64,000 nucleotides of DNA from Olleya sp. Hel_I_94 (GTDB taxonomy: Bacteria; Bacteroidota; Bacteroidia; Flavobacteriales; Flavobacteriaceae): positions 1,121,001 through 1,185,000 of the forward strand of contig NZ_VISI01000002.1 in the NCBI RefSeq assembly GCF_007827365.1. Reading direction: 5' to 3'. Shown piece after piece: positions 42,650-51,112 of this stretch. Under the pieces are notes generated by a model. That model had not been told where the DNA came from. It made no database searches and saw nothing but the letters and a program-made list of their open reading frames with translations. A program made the translations under genes and the position numbers. Position 1 is the first letter of the stretch; every line of letters starts with the position of its first letter.

Positions 42650-45174
42650 AAAAAATACAACTAAAAATTCCAGTTATCCTTCCGCAAGTTCCAAACGAAA
42701 AAGATACTTGTGTTGAGCGGCTTATAAAAGAATTACAGGCTAAAGAGGGCATCGAAAAAGTACACGTTGCCGATACAAAGGAAGATGACACACCACAGCT
42801 CTGTTTTCATTATGACCCCGATATCATTTCTATAGACCGCATTCAATCCCTCGCCGAACGGACTGGTGCTGAAATTACCGAAAAATACGGGCATTTGCTC
42901 ATTGAGGTTAAAGGAATCAGACATACAAGACAGGCACGTTCCATAGAGAAAAGTCTTTTGGCAATCAATGGGGTTTTGGAGGCTTCCGTTTCGGCCTCTG
43001 GAATGGTGCGCCTTGAGTTTGATAAAAAGCAAACAAATTTTGATGAAATAAGTAAACAGATTGAAAAGGAAGACCTTCAGGTTAAGCGGAGTTCTTCAAA
43101 CGAAAATAATTACACCGAAGCATCCAAAAAAAAACAGGAACGTTCAAAGAAGGAAGATACTAAAGAGCAAACTTCCACAGAGGGCCACGAGCACAAGGAG
43201 GGCGAGACCCACGAGGAAGGAGAAGAGCACGCCCACGGTGGGGTTTTCGGTAAAAATACGGAGCTTATTTTTTCCATTATCTGTGGGGCACTTCTCGGGA
43301 TAGGTTTCGGGCTTTCTTATGTGGAATCCATCCCGGATTGGGTCAGTCTTACTTTGTACATTGGCGCGTACTTTTTCGGTGGTTTCTTTACGGCCAAGGA
43401 AGCGGTTCAAACTGTGGCCAAGGGTGGTTTTGAAATTGATTTTTTAATGCTGGTCGCTGCCATTGGTGCCGCCATTCTGGGAGAATGGGCAGAAGGTGCA
43501 CTGTTGTTGTTTTTATTTAGCCTTGGGCACGCCTTGGAACATTACGCAATGAACAAAGCAAGAAAAAGCATTGCCGCGCTTGCAGACCTTGCACCAAAAA
43601 CAGCCTTGCTTAAAAAAGATGGTAAGACTGTAGAAGTTGGGATTGAGAAATTGAGTATTGGCGATATTATAGTGGTCAAGCCCAATAGTAAAATATCCGC
43701 AGATGGCGTCGTGGTCAACGGAAAAAGTAGTGTAAACCAAGCACCAATTACTGGGGAAAGTGTACCTGTGGACAAAATCCCTGTGGAAGATAAGGACAGA
43801 AACTATTCGGCAGACGATGATATCAAGGATGAAAACCGTGTGTTTGCTGGAACTATCAACGGTAATAGTATGTTGGAAATTAAGGTAATCAAAGAAGCCA
43901 AAGACTCTACCCTGTCCCGATTGGTTAAACTGGTCAACGAGGCGCAGACCCAAAAGTCCCCCACACAGCTGTTGACCGATAAGTTTGAAAAATACTTTGT
44001 GCCATCCGTACTGATATTGGTTGGTGTCTTGCTCTTTGCCTTTCTGGTCATTGATGAACCGTTTAGTGCCAGCTTTTACCGTGCAATGGCGGTATTGGTA
44101 GCTGCAAGTCCCTGTGCTCTGGCCATTTCAACACCAAGTGCCGTATTGAGCGGTGTGGCGCGAGCAGCGCGTGGTGGTGTACTCATTAAAGGTGGGAGAC
44201 CGCTGGAAGATTTGGGCGAATTGACCGCTTTGGCTTTTGATAAAACAGGCACGCTTACCGAAGGCAAGCCCAAACTTACCGAAGTAGTACCATTGGGGGA
44301 TATTGAAGAAAATGAACTGTTAAAGATAGCCGTTGCCGTTGAAAACTTGAGCGACCACCCTTTGGCCAAAGCCGTCGTAAGGGATGGGAAAGAGCGTCTG
44401 AAAGGTACTGATATTATCGATGCGTCAGATTTGGAAGCAGTTCTCGGAAAAGGTATCAAAGCTTCTTTGGGCAAGGATAAAATCTATATTGGAAACCTTG
44501 ACTTGTACGAAGACCTCGATGAAGCAAAACCATCCGAAGATATATCGAATAAAGTAAAAGAACTTGAAGGTGGTGGAAATACTACGATGCTCATAAGAAG
44601 GAACAAAGAATATATAGGTATCATCGCCCTGATGGACACCCCACGGGAAGCGGCCAAGGAAACACTGAAAAAATTAAAGGAAATCGGTATCAAGCGGATG
44701 ATAATGCTAACCGGGGATAATCAAAAGGTTGCCGATGCCGTTGCTAAAGAAATTGGGTTGACCGATGCCTGGGGAAGCCTGTTGCCAGAGGAAAAAGTAA
44801 ATGCCATTAAAAAATTAAAAGAACAGGAATCCAAAGTCGCAATGGTAGGCGACGGTGTGAACGATGCCCCTGCAATGGCAAACAGCACCGTAGGTATCGC
44901 AATGGGTGCAGCGGGCAGTGATGTGGCCTTGGAAACTGCGGACATTGCCCTAATGGCTGATAAACTGGAAACACTGCCCTTTGCCATAGGTTTGAGCAGG
45001 AAGGCAAAGGCCATTATCAAGCAAAACCTTTGGGTCAGCCTCGGTATTGTGGCATTGCTTATCCCATCGACCATTATGGGTTGGGCCAATATCGGTATTG
45101 CAGTGGTCATCCACGAAGGCTCAACATTACTTGTGGTTTTTAATGCGTTAAGGCTTTTGGCTTATAAGAAATAA
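42646..45174 (+). CDS. P1B-4 type heavy-metal ATPase with degenerate HMA domains
   Basis: An 842-residue metal-translocating P-type ATPase. Residues 1-145 look like two HMA folds without any CxxC motif, followed by a His/Glu-rich stretch (EGHEHKEGETHEEGEEHAHG). The membrane ion site is S488-P489-C490 rather than CPC, the phosphorylation motif is D532-K-T-G-T, and TM8 has HEGSTLL (H823). SPC plus HEGS/T marks the P1B-4 group, whose members export Co2+, Fe2+ or Ni2+. It is coupled to the SpoIIAA-like gene and probably regulated by the neighbouring Fur. Confidence 0.9.
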   Translation: MKKIQLKIPVILPQVPNEKDTCVERLIKELQAKEGIEKVHVADTKEDDTPQLCFHYDPDIISIDRIQSLAERTGAEITEKYGHLLIEVKGIRHTRQARSIEKSLLAINGVLEASVSASGMVRLEFDKKQTNFDEISKQIEKEDLQVKRSSSNENNYTEASKKKQERSKKEDTKEQTSTEGHEHKEGETHEEGEEHAHGGVFGKNTELIFSIICGALLGIGFGLSYVESIPDWVSLTLYIGAYFFGGFFTAKEAVQTVAKGGFEIDFLMLVAAIGAAILGEWAEGALLLFLFSLGHALEHYAMNKARKSIAALADLAPKTALLKKDGKTVEVGIEKLSIGDIIVVKPNSKISADGVVVNGKSSVNQAPITGESVPVDKIPVEDKDRNYSADDDIKDENRVFAGTINGNSMLEIKVIKEAKDSTLSRLVKLVNEAQTQKSPTQLLTDKFEKYFVPSVLILVGVLLFAFLVIDEPFSASFYRAMAVLVAASPCALAISTPSAVLSGVARAARGGVLIKGGRPLEDLGELTALAFDKTGTLTEGKPKLTEVVPLGDIEENELLKIAVAVENLSDHPLAKAVVRDGKERLKGTDIIDASDLEAVLGKGIKASLGKDKIYIGNLDLYEDLDEAKPSEDISNKVKELEGGGNTTMLIRRNKEYIGIIALMDTPREAAKETLKKLKEIGIKRMIMLTGDNQKVADAVAKEIGLTDAWGSLLPEEKVNAIKKLKEQESKVAMVGDGVNDAPAMANSTVGIAMGAAGSDVALETADIALMADKLETLPFAIGLSRKAKAIIKQNLWVSLGIVALLIPSTIMGWANIGIAVVIHEGSTLLVVFNALRLLAYKK

Positions 45175-45211
45175 ATTTAATAAAAAGGGTTGCTTTTGAA
45201 TCAAGGTTAAA

Positions 45212-45646
45212 ATGACCAAAACGGAAAAAATATTATCATATCACGGTATTCGCCCTACTAAAATGAGGTCGAAGATATACAAGTTCCTGAAAAGGAAACA
45301 AAGTGCCGTGTCCTTTTCCGATTTGAAAAAGGCTTTTGTTCAAAAGAGCGAAACCAATAAAACAGCAAACAGAACTACCTTTTATCGCAACCTCAAGATT
45401 TTTGAGGATAAAGGGTTGATTCATCAGATTAATGATGGGGTCGGAGTGGCAAAATATGCGATTTCTGATGAAAACGCCAAAGGTAAATACGGTACAGATT
45501 TACATATGCACTTTCATTGTACCGATTGTAGGAAAACAATCTGTTTACCAAATAAAATATCGGAAGAGAGCTTGCCAGACGATTATGAAGTGAACGATGT
45601 GAACCTTGTATTGAAAGGAATATGTGAAAAATGCAGGAAAAAATAA
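45212..45646 (+). CDS. Fur-family metal-responsive regulator (second copy)
   Basis: A 144-residue Fur-family protein, a paralogue of the product at 41820. The winged helix reads VSFSDLKKAFVQK, then RTTFYRNLKIFEDKGL; the metal region is DLHMHFHCTDCRKTICLP, and the C-terminus carries GICEKC. The two proteins share much of the C-terminal half. The downstream gap has a terminator-like hairpin before the permease. It probably controls the second metal module (P1B-2 ATPase). Confidence 0.88.
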   Translation: MTKTEKILSYHGIRPTKMRSKIYKFLKRKQSAVSFSDLKKAFVQKSETNKTANRTTFYRNLKIFEDKGLIHQINDGVGVAKYAISDENAKGKYGTDLHMHFHCTDCRKTICLPNKISEESLPDDYEVNDVNLVLKGICEKCRKK

Positions 45647-45662
45647 CAGGTGGGAGTACTTG

Positions 45663-45706
45663 AACCTTGAACCTTTGCGCCCAATGGTCCAGTTCAGGTT
45701 TTTTCC
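45663..45706 (+). terminator. Terminator or attenuator between fur and permease genes
   Basis: AACCTTGAAC pairs with GTTCAGGTT (one bulged T) over a 20-base loop and is followed by six T residues. It lies 21 bp before the permease start, so it may attenuate as well as end the fur transcript. Confidence 0.5.
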
Positions 45707-45726
45707 ACCCTCTTTAACTAAAAAAT

Positions 45727-47043
45727 ATGGCAGAACTAAAAAAATCTTTGGGTACGCTTCGACTTACCTTTTATGGCGTTGGCACGATTGTGGGTGCAGG
45801 AATCTATACCGTGATTGGTGCAGCTGCTGGACAAGCGGGCACAGACCTTTGGTTGAGTTTTATTTTTGCAGCAATTGCGGCTAGTGTCTCTGCAATGTCC
45901 TATGCAGAGTTGTCCTCTACCTATCCCAATGCTGGTGCGGAATTTATTTTTGTACGCAAGGCATTTCCAAAAATTGATATTCCGTCTTTTCTCACGGGTT
46001 GGACGATTGCGTTTCATAGTTCGGCCACCATTGCAGCCGTGTTACTTGCCTTTTCGGGGTATTTCAATACGTTTTTTAATATGCCCTCTCTTCTAATAAG
46101 TTATGGCATTTTATTGGTGTTGTCATTAATTAGTATTACAGGCATCACAAAATCGTCGACAGCAAATATTATTATGGTCAGCATTCAACTTTTGGGATTG
46201 TTATTATTGATAGTATTTGGACTTTTGGAAACTGGTCCACCCAAAGCAGAATTTTTTAAAATTGAATCGATTTCTGGAACTTTGGCGGCCACAGCTACAC
46301 TGTTCTTTATCTATACTGGTTTTGAACATATGGCAGCTTTGGGTTCGGAAGTTAAGAACCCAGGGAAAACAATTCCCCGTGCATTTTTAATGACTATGGT
46401 AATAACTACAATAATTTATTTATTTATTGCTTTTACGGTTTTGAATATTGCAGACCCTTCCGCTTTGGCAAACGTGGATTCGCCACTTTCTCTTGCAGCT
46501 TCCAATCTCAACAATTGGTTGCCTGTGGTATTGGCTATCGCTGCACTTTTTGCTACGGCTAATGCTGCTTTTAGTGGTATCATATCCATAAGTAGGCTGC
46601 TTTTTGGAATGGCCAGTGTCGGAGAACTTCCAAAGTTTATGACCAAAACCAATGCACAGAAAGTACCGTGGGTTACTACTATTGTAGTTATGGCAGCAGT
46701 TGCGGGATTTTTATTGTTGGGCGATATTAAGATTGTAGCAGGTATGTCTTCTTTAGGCGCTTTACTTGTTTTTGTTGCCGTAAATGTCGCACTTATCGTG
46801 CTTCGGTTTAAAGCACCAGAGCAAGAACGACCATTTAAAGTTCCTTTGGCTATAGGACGAGTGCCGATTTTACCCATTTTGGCGATACTTATAAGTCTAT
46901 CATTGATAATCCAATTTAATTGGCAGGTTTATTCAGCGTTCGTAGGTGCTGTTATCGTGGGTATTGTGCTTGATTATTTTTTGGACAAAAAGTCAAAAGA
47001 TGAAATAGACCCTGAAAAAGAAAAGGAACTTTTTAACCATTAA
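45727..47043 (+). CDS. APC-family amino acid permease
   Basis: A 438-residue, about 12-helix transporter of the amino acid-polyamine-organocation superfamily. The N-terminus TLRLTFYGVGTIVGAGIYTV holds the Gly-rich substrate-binding break of helix 1 (GVGTIVGAGIY). Helix 6 (FFIYTGFEHMAALGSEVKNP) is also typical. The substrate is unknown; cationic amino acids or polyamines are possible. Its place between Fur and SpoIIAA-like genes in a metal cargo is unusual and suggests metal-linked control or export of a chelating amino acid. Confidence 0.87.
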   Translation: MAELKKSLGTLRLTFYGVGTIVGAGIYTVIGAAAGQAGTDLWLSFIFAAIAASVSAMSYAELSSTYPNAGAEFIFVRKAFPKIDIPSFLTGWTIAFHSSATIAAVLLAFSGYFNTFFNMPSLLISYGILLVLSLISITGITKSSTANIIMVSIQLLGLLLLIVFGLLETGPPKAEFFKIESISGTLAATATLFFIYTGFEHMAALGSEVKNPGKTIPRAFLMTMVITTIIYLFIAFTVLNIADPSALANVDSPLSLAASNLNNWLPVVLAIAALFATANAAFSGIISISRLLFGMASVGELPKFMTKTNAQKVPWVTTIVVMAAVAGFLLLGDIKIVAGMSSLGALLVFVAVNVALIVLRFKAPEQERPFKVPLAIGRVPILPILAILISLSLIIQFNWQVYSAFVGAVIVGIVLDYFLDKKSKDEIDPEKEKELFNH

Positions 47044-47052
47044 AATGAAGCT

Positions 47053-47229
47053 ATGGACTGGATGTTTGAAGATTTTAAAACTGACCTAGATACCTTAAAT
47101 CCTATTGTACGAGAAAAAGCCCTGTCCATAGCAAAAGAACTAATTGAAAAAAAAGATATTTCAGCAAAAGAAGCTTTATCAGAAGGCATCATAAGGGCGG
47201 AAGAATGGTTTTACGATTTAGAAGGATAA
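47053..47229 (+). CDS. Small acidic helical protein of 58 residues
   Basis: A short gene found by reading the gap after the permease. It encodes MDWMFEDFKTDLDTLNPIVR, then a helix KALSIAKELIEKKDISAKEA and a Trp/Glu-rich end (AEEWFYDLEG). It is 9 bp after the permease stop and 23 bp before the SpoIIAA-like gene, so it belongs to that operon. It has no recognised family. Confidence 0.62.
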   Translation: MDWMFEDFKTDLDTLNPIVREKALSIAKELIEKKDISAKEALSEGIIRAEEWFYDLEG

Positions 47230-47252
47230 TTATTAATTAAAAACTATATAAA

Positions 47253-47612
47253 ATGTTACAGATAATCGAATTAAAAGAAAAAAATATTGTTGCAACAAAA
47301 GCTTCGGGCAAATTGAGAAAAGAAGATATAGAAAAAATCCATCCACTTATCCACGCCATACTGGACAAAGGAATGAAAGTCCGGTGGTATTTTGAGATGG
47401 TCAACTTTACAGGTTGGGATTTACCTGGTTTATGGGAAGACCTAAAAATGGACACAGCCCACGCCACGGACTATGAAAAAATAGCAATGGTAGGAGATAA
47501 AAAATGGCAGAATTGGATAACACAATTTATGAAGCCTTTTACCAATGCCGATATTAAGTATTTCAATATAGACCAAAAGGAAGATGCCAAAAATTGGATT
47601 GAGAGCCAGTAA
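47253..47612 (+). CDS. SpoIIAA-like protein (second copy)
   Basis: A 119-residue SpoIIAA-like protein, paralogous to the product at 42287. Shared features are an initial beta strand with KNIVATKASGKLRKEDIEK, the central VRWYFEMVNFTGWDLPGLWE and a helix with EKIAMVGDKKWQNWITQF. The aromatic WYFEM / WYIEM segment is the clearest match between copies. It follows the small acidic protein in the same operon. Confidence 0.78.
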   Translation: MLQIIELKEKNIVATKASGKLRKEDIEKIHPLIHAILDKGMKVRWYFEMVNFTGWDLPGLWEDLKMDTAHATDYEKIAMVGDKKWQNWITQFMKPFTNADIKYFNIDQKEDAKNWIESQ

Positions 47613-47636
47613 GCTTACTTCCGTAAAAGACAGACG

Positions 47637-47903
47637 ATGAATAAAAAAAGCATTCTTATTACCATTTTAATTGGGTTTGCCATAGGTGTTTTTATCCTTC
47701 AACCTTTTGGGATAACAATTTTCACGTTTAGCAGCCAGAATTACAAAATCAATTGATGGCAATATTTAATAAATAATTTCATTGAAATTTTAAATATCAA
47801 TGGGAATCAAATTTTTGAGAACACTCTGTTTGGCTTATTAGGTGCAAGTGTTGCGCTAATTTATTATTTCGGTAAACGAGAAAAGGATATAGATAACAAG
47901 TAG
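47637..47903 (+). pseudogene. Two-helix membrane protein gene with an in-frame TGA
   Basis: From the ATG at 47637 the frame reads a transmembrane helix (SILITILIGFAIGVFILQPF) and reaches TGA at 47754, directly followed by TGG. The same frame then continues, without another stop, through WQYLINNFIEILN, a second helix (FGLLGASVALIYYF) and a basic tail to TAG at 47901. Thus it looks like an 88-residue membrane protein in which a codon, probably TGG (Trp), became TGA. A truncated 39-residue product, a pseudogene or recoding are the alternatives. Confidence 0.6.
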
Positions 47904-47973
47904 CGGTAAATCGTTATAGGAATGAGCGAAATTTTTTATTTAAATAAGTTAAGTGAAAACTTAATTAATAGCA

Positions 47974-48044
47974 GGCAGCTTTTATGATGCTTTTTAAAGC
48001 AAAATGATTAATAGTATTAAAAGCAAAAGTAGAAGCTGCTTTTT
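47974..48044 (+). terminator. Terminator after the second SpoIIAA-like operon
   Basis: GCAGCTT (47974-47980) pairs with AAGCTGC (48032-48038) and is followed by six T residues. The long loop contains a smaller GCTTT / AAAGC hairpin. Confidence 0.55.
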
Positions 48045-48062
48045 TAAATTATACAAGTAAAG

Positions 48063-48614
48063 ATGCGCATTATGAATATTAAACATTGTTTTTTAATAAT
48101 CTTGTTGGTTAGTTATTATAAGGTAAATGCCCAAAAAGTTTATACAACTGAAGAAGGTCATATTATGATGATGACTTTGGTTGATGATAAACCCATCAAG
48201 GCAGAAAGCCATAAATTGGCACTATATCTTGATTATGATTCCAAAGTGGTCAATGGTGTACTCGACCTTAAGACTTTATCAACATATAGTCCTAAAATCA
48301 ATGCCCTTTTAGAACAGCGGGAAGACCCTTTAATACTTCGGTTTACTGGCACTATTCCATCACAGGATTTTTTATCAAAACGGCACGACCCTATCAACTT
48401 TAATTGGCTGATAGATGTTACTTATCAAGGGAAATCCTTTAAATCACAATTTAAAGCAACCATTACCCATATAGAACAAGGAGTAAGTATGTCCTGCCTG
48501 ATAAGTGCAACCGGACAATTATTGGTTTCAAATACTGGTTTGGATTCCTTAATAGAGGGTATCGATGATACCATAGAGGTGCAGTTTGCCCAATTGGTGT
48601 TGAGATTGGAATGA
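48063..48614 (+). CDS. Exported YceI-like fold protein of the metal region
   Basis: A 183-residue secreted protein with a signal peptide (CFLIILLVSYYKVNAQ). The body has alternating strands such as HKLALYLDYDSKVVNGVLDL and FNWLIDVTYQGKSFKSQF, reminiscent of the YceI lipid/isoprenoid-binding barrel, but the match is weak and unconfirmed. An alternative start is the ATG at 48072. It lies 33 bp upstream of the P1B-2 ATPase gene and is likely co-transcribed. Confidence 0.6.
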   Translation: MRIMNIKHCFLIILLVSYYKVNAQKVYTTEEGHIMMMTLVDDKPIKAESHKLALYLDYDSKVVNGVLDLKTLSTYSPKINALLEQREDPLILRFTGTIPSQDFLSKRHDPINFNWLIDVTYQGKSFKSQFKATITHIEQGVSMSCLISATGQLLVSNTGLDSLIEGIDDTIEVQFAQLVLRLE

Positions 48615-48647
48615 CTGTGAATTTAAATAAAATTATAATTGATATAA

Positions 48648-50606
48648 ATGAAAAAAAAGAAACTGAATTTAAGAGATTTAAATAAAACTTCATCCGATAA
48701 TCACAAGCGCAATGATGGCCACAACCATAGCAGTCCGGAAAGTATAGGGAAATTTAAAATTTATGTACCAGCAATTTTCAGCTTTGTAATGCTGATTATT
48801 GGTATTGCGATGGATTATTTTGACGTAGCTTTTTTTAAAGATTGGATACGTATTGTCTGGTATGCAGTCGCATATCTTCCAGTAGGTTTTCCTGTGATAA
48901 AGGAAGGTTGGAACAGCATCAAAAATGGCGATTTCTTTACCGAGTTTTTATTGATGTCCATCGCAACCATAGGTGCATTCGCCATTGGCGAATATCCCGA
49001 AGGTGTGGCAGTAATGTTGTTTTATGCGGTAGGCGAATTGTTCCAAAGTGCCGCCGTTAAAAGAGCCAAGAGAAGCATCAAGGCATTACTAGATGTAAGA
49101 CCTAATGAAGCCTTGGTCTATAGGAACAACAATTATGTTTCTGTAAATCCCGAAATCGTTGCTATTGGCGAAAAAGTGCAAGTCCGTGTGGGCGAAAAAA
49201 TTCCTTTGGATGGTATTTTATTGTCCGAAAAAGGCTCGTTCAATACCGCAGCATTAACGGGCGAAAGCAAACCTGACACCATTGCAAAAGGAGAAAAAGT
49301 ATTTGCAGGAAGCATCAACCTTGATGGCGTTATTGAAATCGAAACCACCAAGGAATTTAAAGACAGTTCCATTGCCCGAATCCTTGATATGGTCCAGAAT
49401 GCCACGGCTCGTAAATCAAAAACCGAATTGTTCATTAGAAAATTTGCAAGAATCTATACACCTATTGTGGTATTCTTGGCGATTGGATTAACATTTTTGC
49501 CCTACTTTTTTGTGGATGATTATGTGTTTAACGATTGGTTATATAGAGCATTGATATTCTTGGTAATTTCCTGTCCGTGTGCCTTGGTTATCTCTATTCC
49601 GTTGGGTTATTTTGGTGGATTGGGAGCAGCTTCAAAAAATGGAATTCTCTTTAAGGGAGCATCTTTTTTAGATGAAATGACAAGGATAACCACAGTGGTA
49701 ATGGACAAAACCGGAACCGTGACCAAAGGTGTTTTCAAAATCAAGGAAATAAAAACCATTGATTGGGATGAACCCGAATTTATGAAATACCTAATGGCAA
49801 TGGAAGAACAATCCACCCATCCCATTGCCAAGGCCATAATGGAATATAAAGCCGATGGCGAAGATTTTCAGGCAAAAGAAGTAACCGAAGTCGCAGGAAA
49901 AGGATTAAGGGGAATGGTCAATGGCAAAACTGTTTTAGTTGGGAATAAACCATTGATGACTTCAAATAATATCGAAGTTCCATCTGAAACCGACAACATT
50001 GTAGAATCCATCGTAATGGTTTCCATTGATGGTAAATTCGCTGGCTATGTCATCATTGCAGACGAATTGAAAGAAGATGCCCACGAAGCCATCAAACAAA
50101 TTAGAGAATCTGGAATTTCCAAAATCATAATGCTTTCCGGCGATAAGGATTCCATAACCCAACAAGTGGCAAAAGAAATGGGTATTGATACTGCAAAAGG
50201 CGGTTTGTTACCAGAAGATAAGCTCAACGAAGTTGAGCATTTGAAAAAACAATTTAATACTAAAGTAGCCTTTATAGGCGATGGCATCAACGATGCACCG
50301 GTTTTGGCAGCGAGCGATGTTGGCATTGCAATGGGTGGTTTGGGCAGCGATGTGGCGATAGAGACCGCAGATGTAATCATCCAAACAGACCAACCAAGTA
50401 AAATAGCTAGAGCCATAAAAATAGGACGTTCTACAAGACGCATCGTTTGGCAGAATATTGGGTTGGCCTTTGGTGTAAAAGCAGTGGTTTTGGTTTTGGG
50501 CGCAGGTGGTCTGGCAACGATGTGGGAAGCAGTTTTTGCCGATGTAGGCGTGGCCTTGTTAGCCATTCTGAATGCGGTTCGATTACAGAAGATGAATTGG
50601 AAATAG
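48648..50606 (+). CDS. P1B-2 type Zn/Cd/Pb-exporting ATPase
   Basis: A 652-residue heavy-metal P-type ATPase. The ion motif is C309-P310-C311 in TM6 and the phosphorylation site is D353-K-T-G-T, followed by VTKGVF. TM8 has ADVGVALLA, which carries the Asp typical of the ZntA group. There is no HMA domain; instead a short His-containing N-terminus (SDNHKRNDGHNHSS) is present. The motif pattern indicates Zn2+, Cd2+ and Pb2+ export, complementing the P1B-4 pump upstream. The next small gene follows 9 bp later. Confidence 0.9.
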   Translation: MKKKKLNLRDLNKTSSDNHKRNDGHNHSSPESIGKFKIYVPAIFSFVMLIIGIAMDYFDVAFFKDWIRIVWYAVAYLPVGFPVIKEGWNSIKNGDFFTEFLLMSIATIGAFAIGEYPEGVAVMLFYAVGELFQSAAVKRAKRSIKALLDVRPNEALVYRNNNYVSVNPEIVAIGEKVQVRVGEKIPLDGILLSEKGSFNTAALTGESKPDTIAKGEKVFAGSINLDGVIEIETTKEFKDSSIARILDMVQNATARKSKTELFIRKFARIYTPIVVFLAIGLTFLPYFFVDDYVFNDWLYRALIFLVISCPCALVISIPLGYFGGLGAASKNGILFKGASFLDEMTRITTVVMDKTGTVTKGVFKIKEIKTIDWDEPEFMKYLMAMEEQSTHPIAKAIMEYKADGEDFQAKEVTEVAGKGLRGMVNGKTVLVGNKPLMTSNNIEVPSETDNIVESIVMVSIDGKFAGYVIIADELKEDAHEAIKQIRESGISKIIMLSGDKDSITQQVAKEMGIDTAKGGLLPEDKLNEVEHLKKQFNTKVAFIGDGINDAPVLAASDVGIAMGGLGSDVAIETADVIIQTDQPSKIARAIKIGRSTRRIVWQNIGLAFGVKAVVLVLGAGGLATMWEAVFADVGVALLAILNAVRLQKMNWK

Positions 50607-50615
50607 TATAAAAGA

Positions 50616-50783
50616 ATGTCTCAAAAAAGAAGAAATAGAAGAAACAAAAAAAATCGGAAATCATCGAATACCGACATCACAAAAAGAGATAAGGTCAAAG
50701 GTATTCTTATGATAATCCTTATGGTAATAGCCGCATTTCTGCTTTATTTTTTTGTGCTAAAAGGAAATATTCATAAGCATTAA
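50616..50783 (+). CDS. Small basic membrane protein of 55 residues (first of pair)
   Basis: Starts with a highly basic N-terminus (SQKRRNRRNKKNRKSSN) and has one membrane helix (ILMIILMVIAAFLLYFF). It is 9 bp after the P1B-2 ATPase stop and has a paralogue 89 bp further on. The Arg/Lys-rich cytoplasmic tail could bind RNA, DNA or an ATPase. Confidence 0.62.
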   Translation: MSQKRRNRRNKKNRKSSNTDITKRDKVKGILMIILMVIAAFLLYFFVLKGNIHKH

Positions 50784-50872
50784 TGAATTAAGATAATAAA
50801 ATATTCCAAGTGGTTTGTGTGGCTACAAAAATTGAAGTGGAAATGATTGATATATAGTAAAAATGATATTCT

Positions 50873-51046
50873 ATGTCGGAAAATAGACGGAATAGACGAA
50901 ATAAAAAAAGCAATAAAGTACCCTCTGTAAAAAATAGTATTACCAAAAAAGATAAAATAATTTGGATTAGTATTCTAATCGTTGTTATTGTGTTAATCTT
51001 CTTTGTACTGTTCTTGCAATTCCTAAAGTACTTTATATCTATTTAA
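50873..51046 (+). CDS. Small basic membrane protein of 57 residues (second of pair)
   Basis: Its N-terminus SENRRNRRNKKSNKVPSVKN closely matches the preceding gene product, and it again has one membrane helix (IIWISILIVVIVLIFFVLFL). Tandem paralogues of this kind suggest duplication inside the metal cargo. No family is recognised. Confidence 0.62.
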   Translation: MSENRRNRRNKKSNKVPSVKNSITKKDKIIWISILIVVIVLIFFVLFLQFLKYFISI

Positions 51047-51112
51047 TTAATTACAATTTTAAATGCAACGCTATTGCAGAAGATTAAGTGAAAATAATGA
51101 TACCCAGAATGA

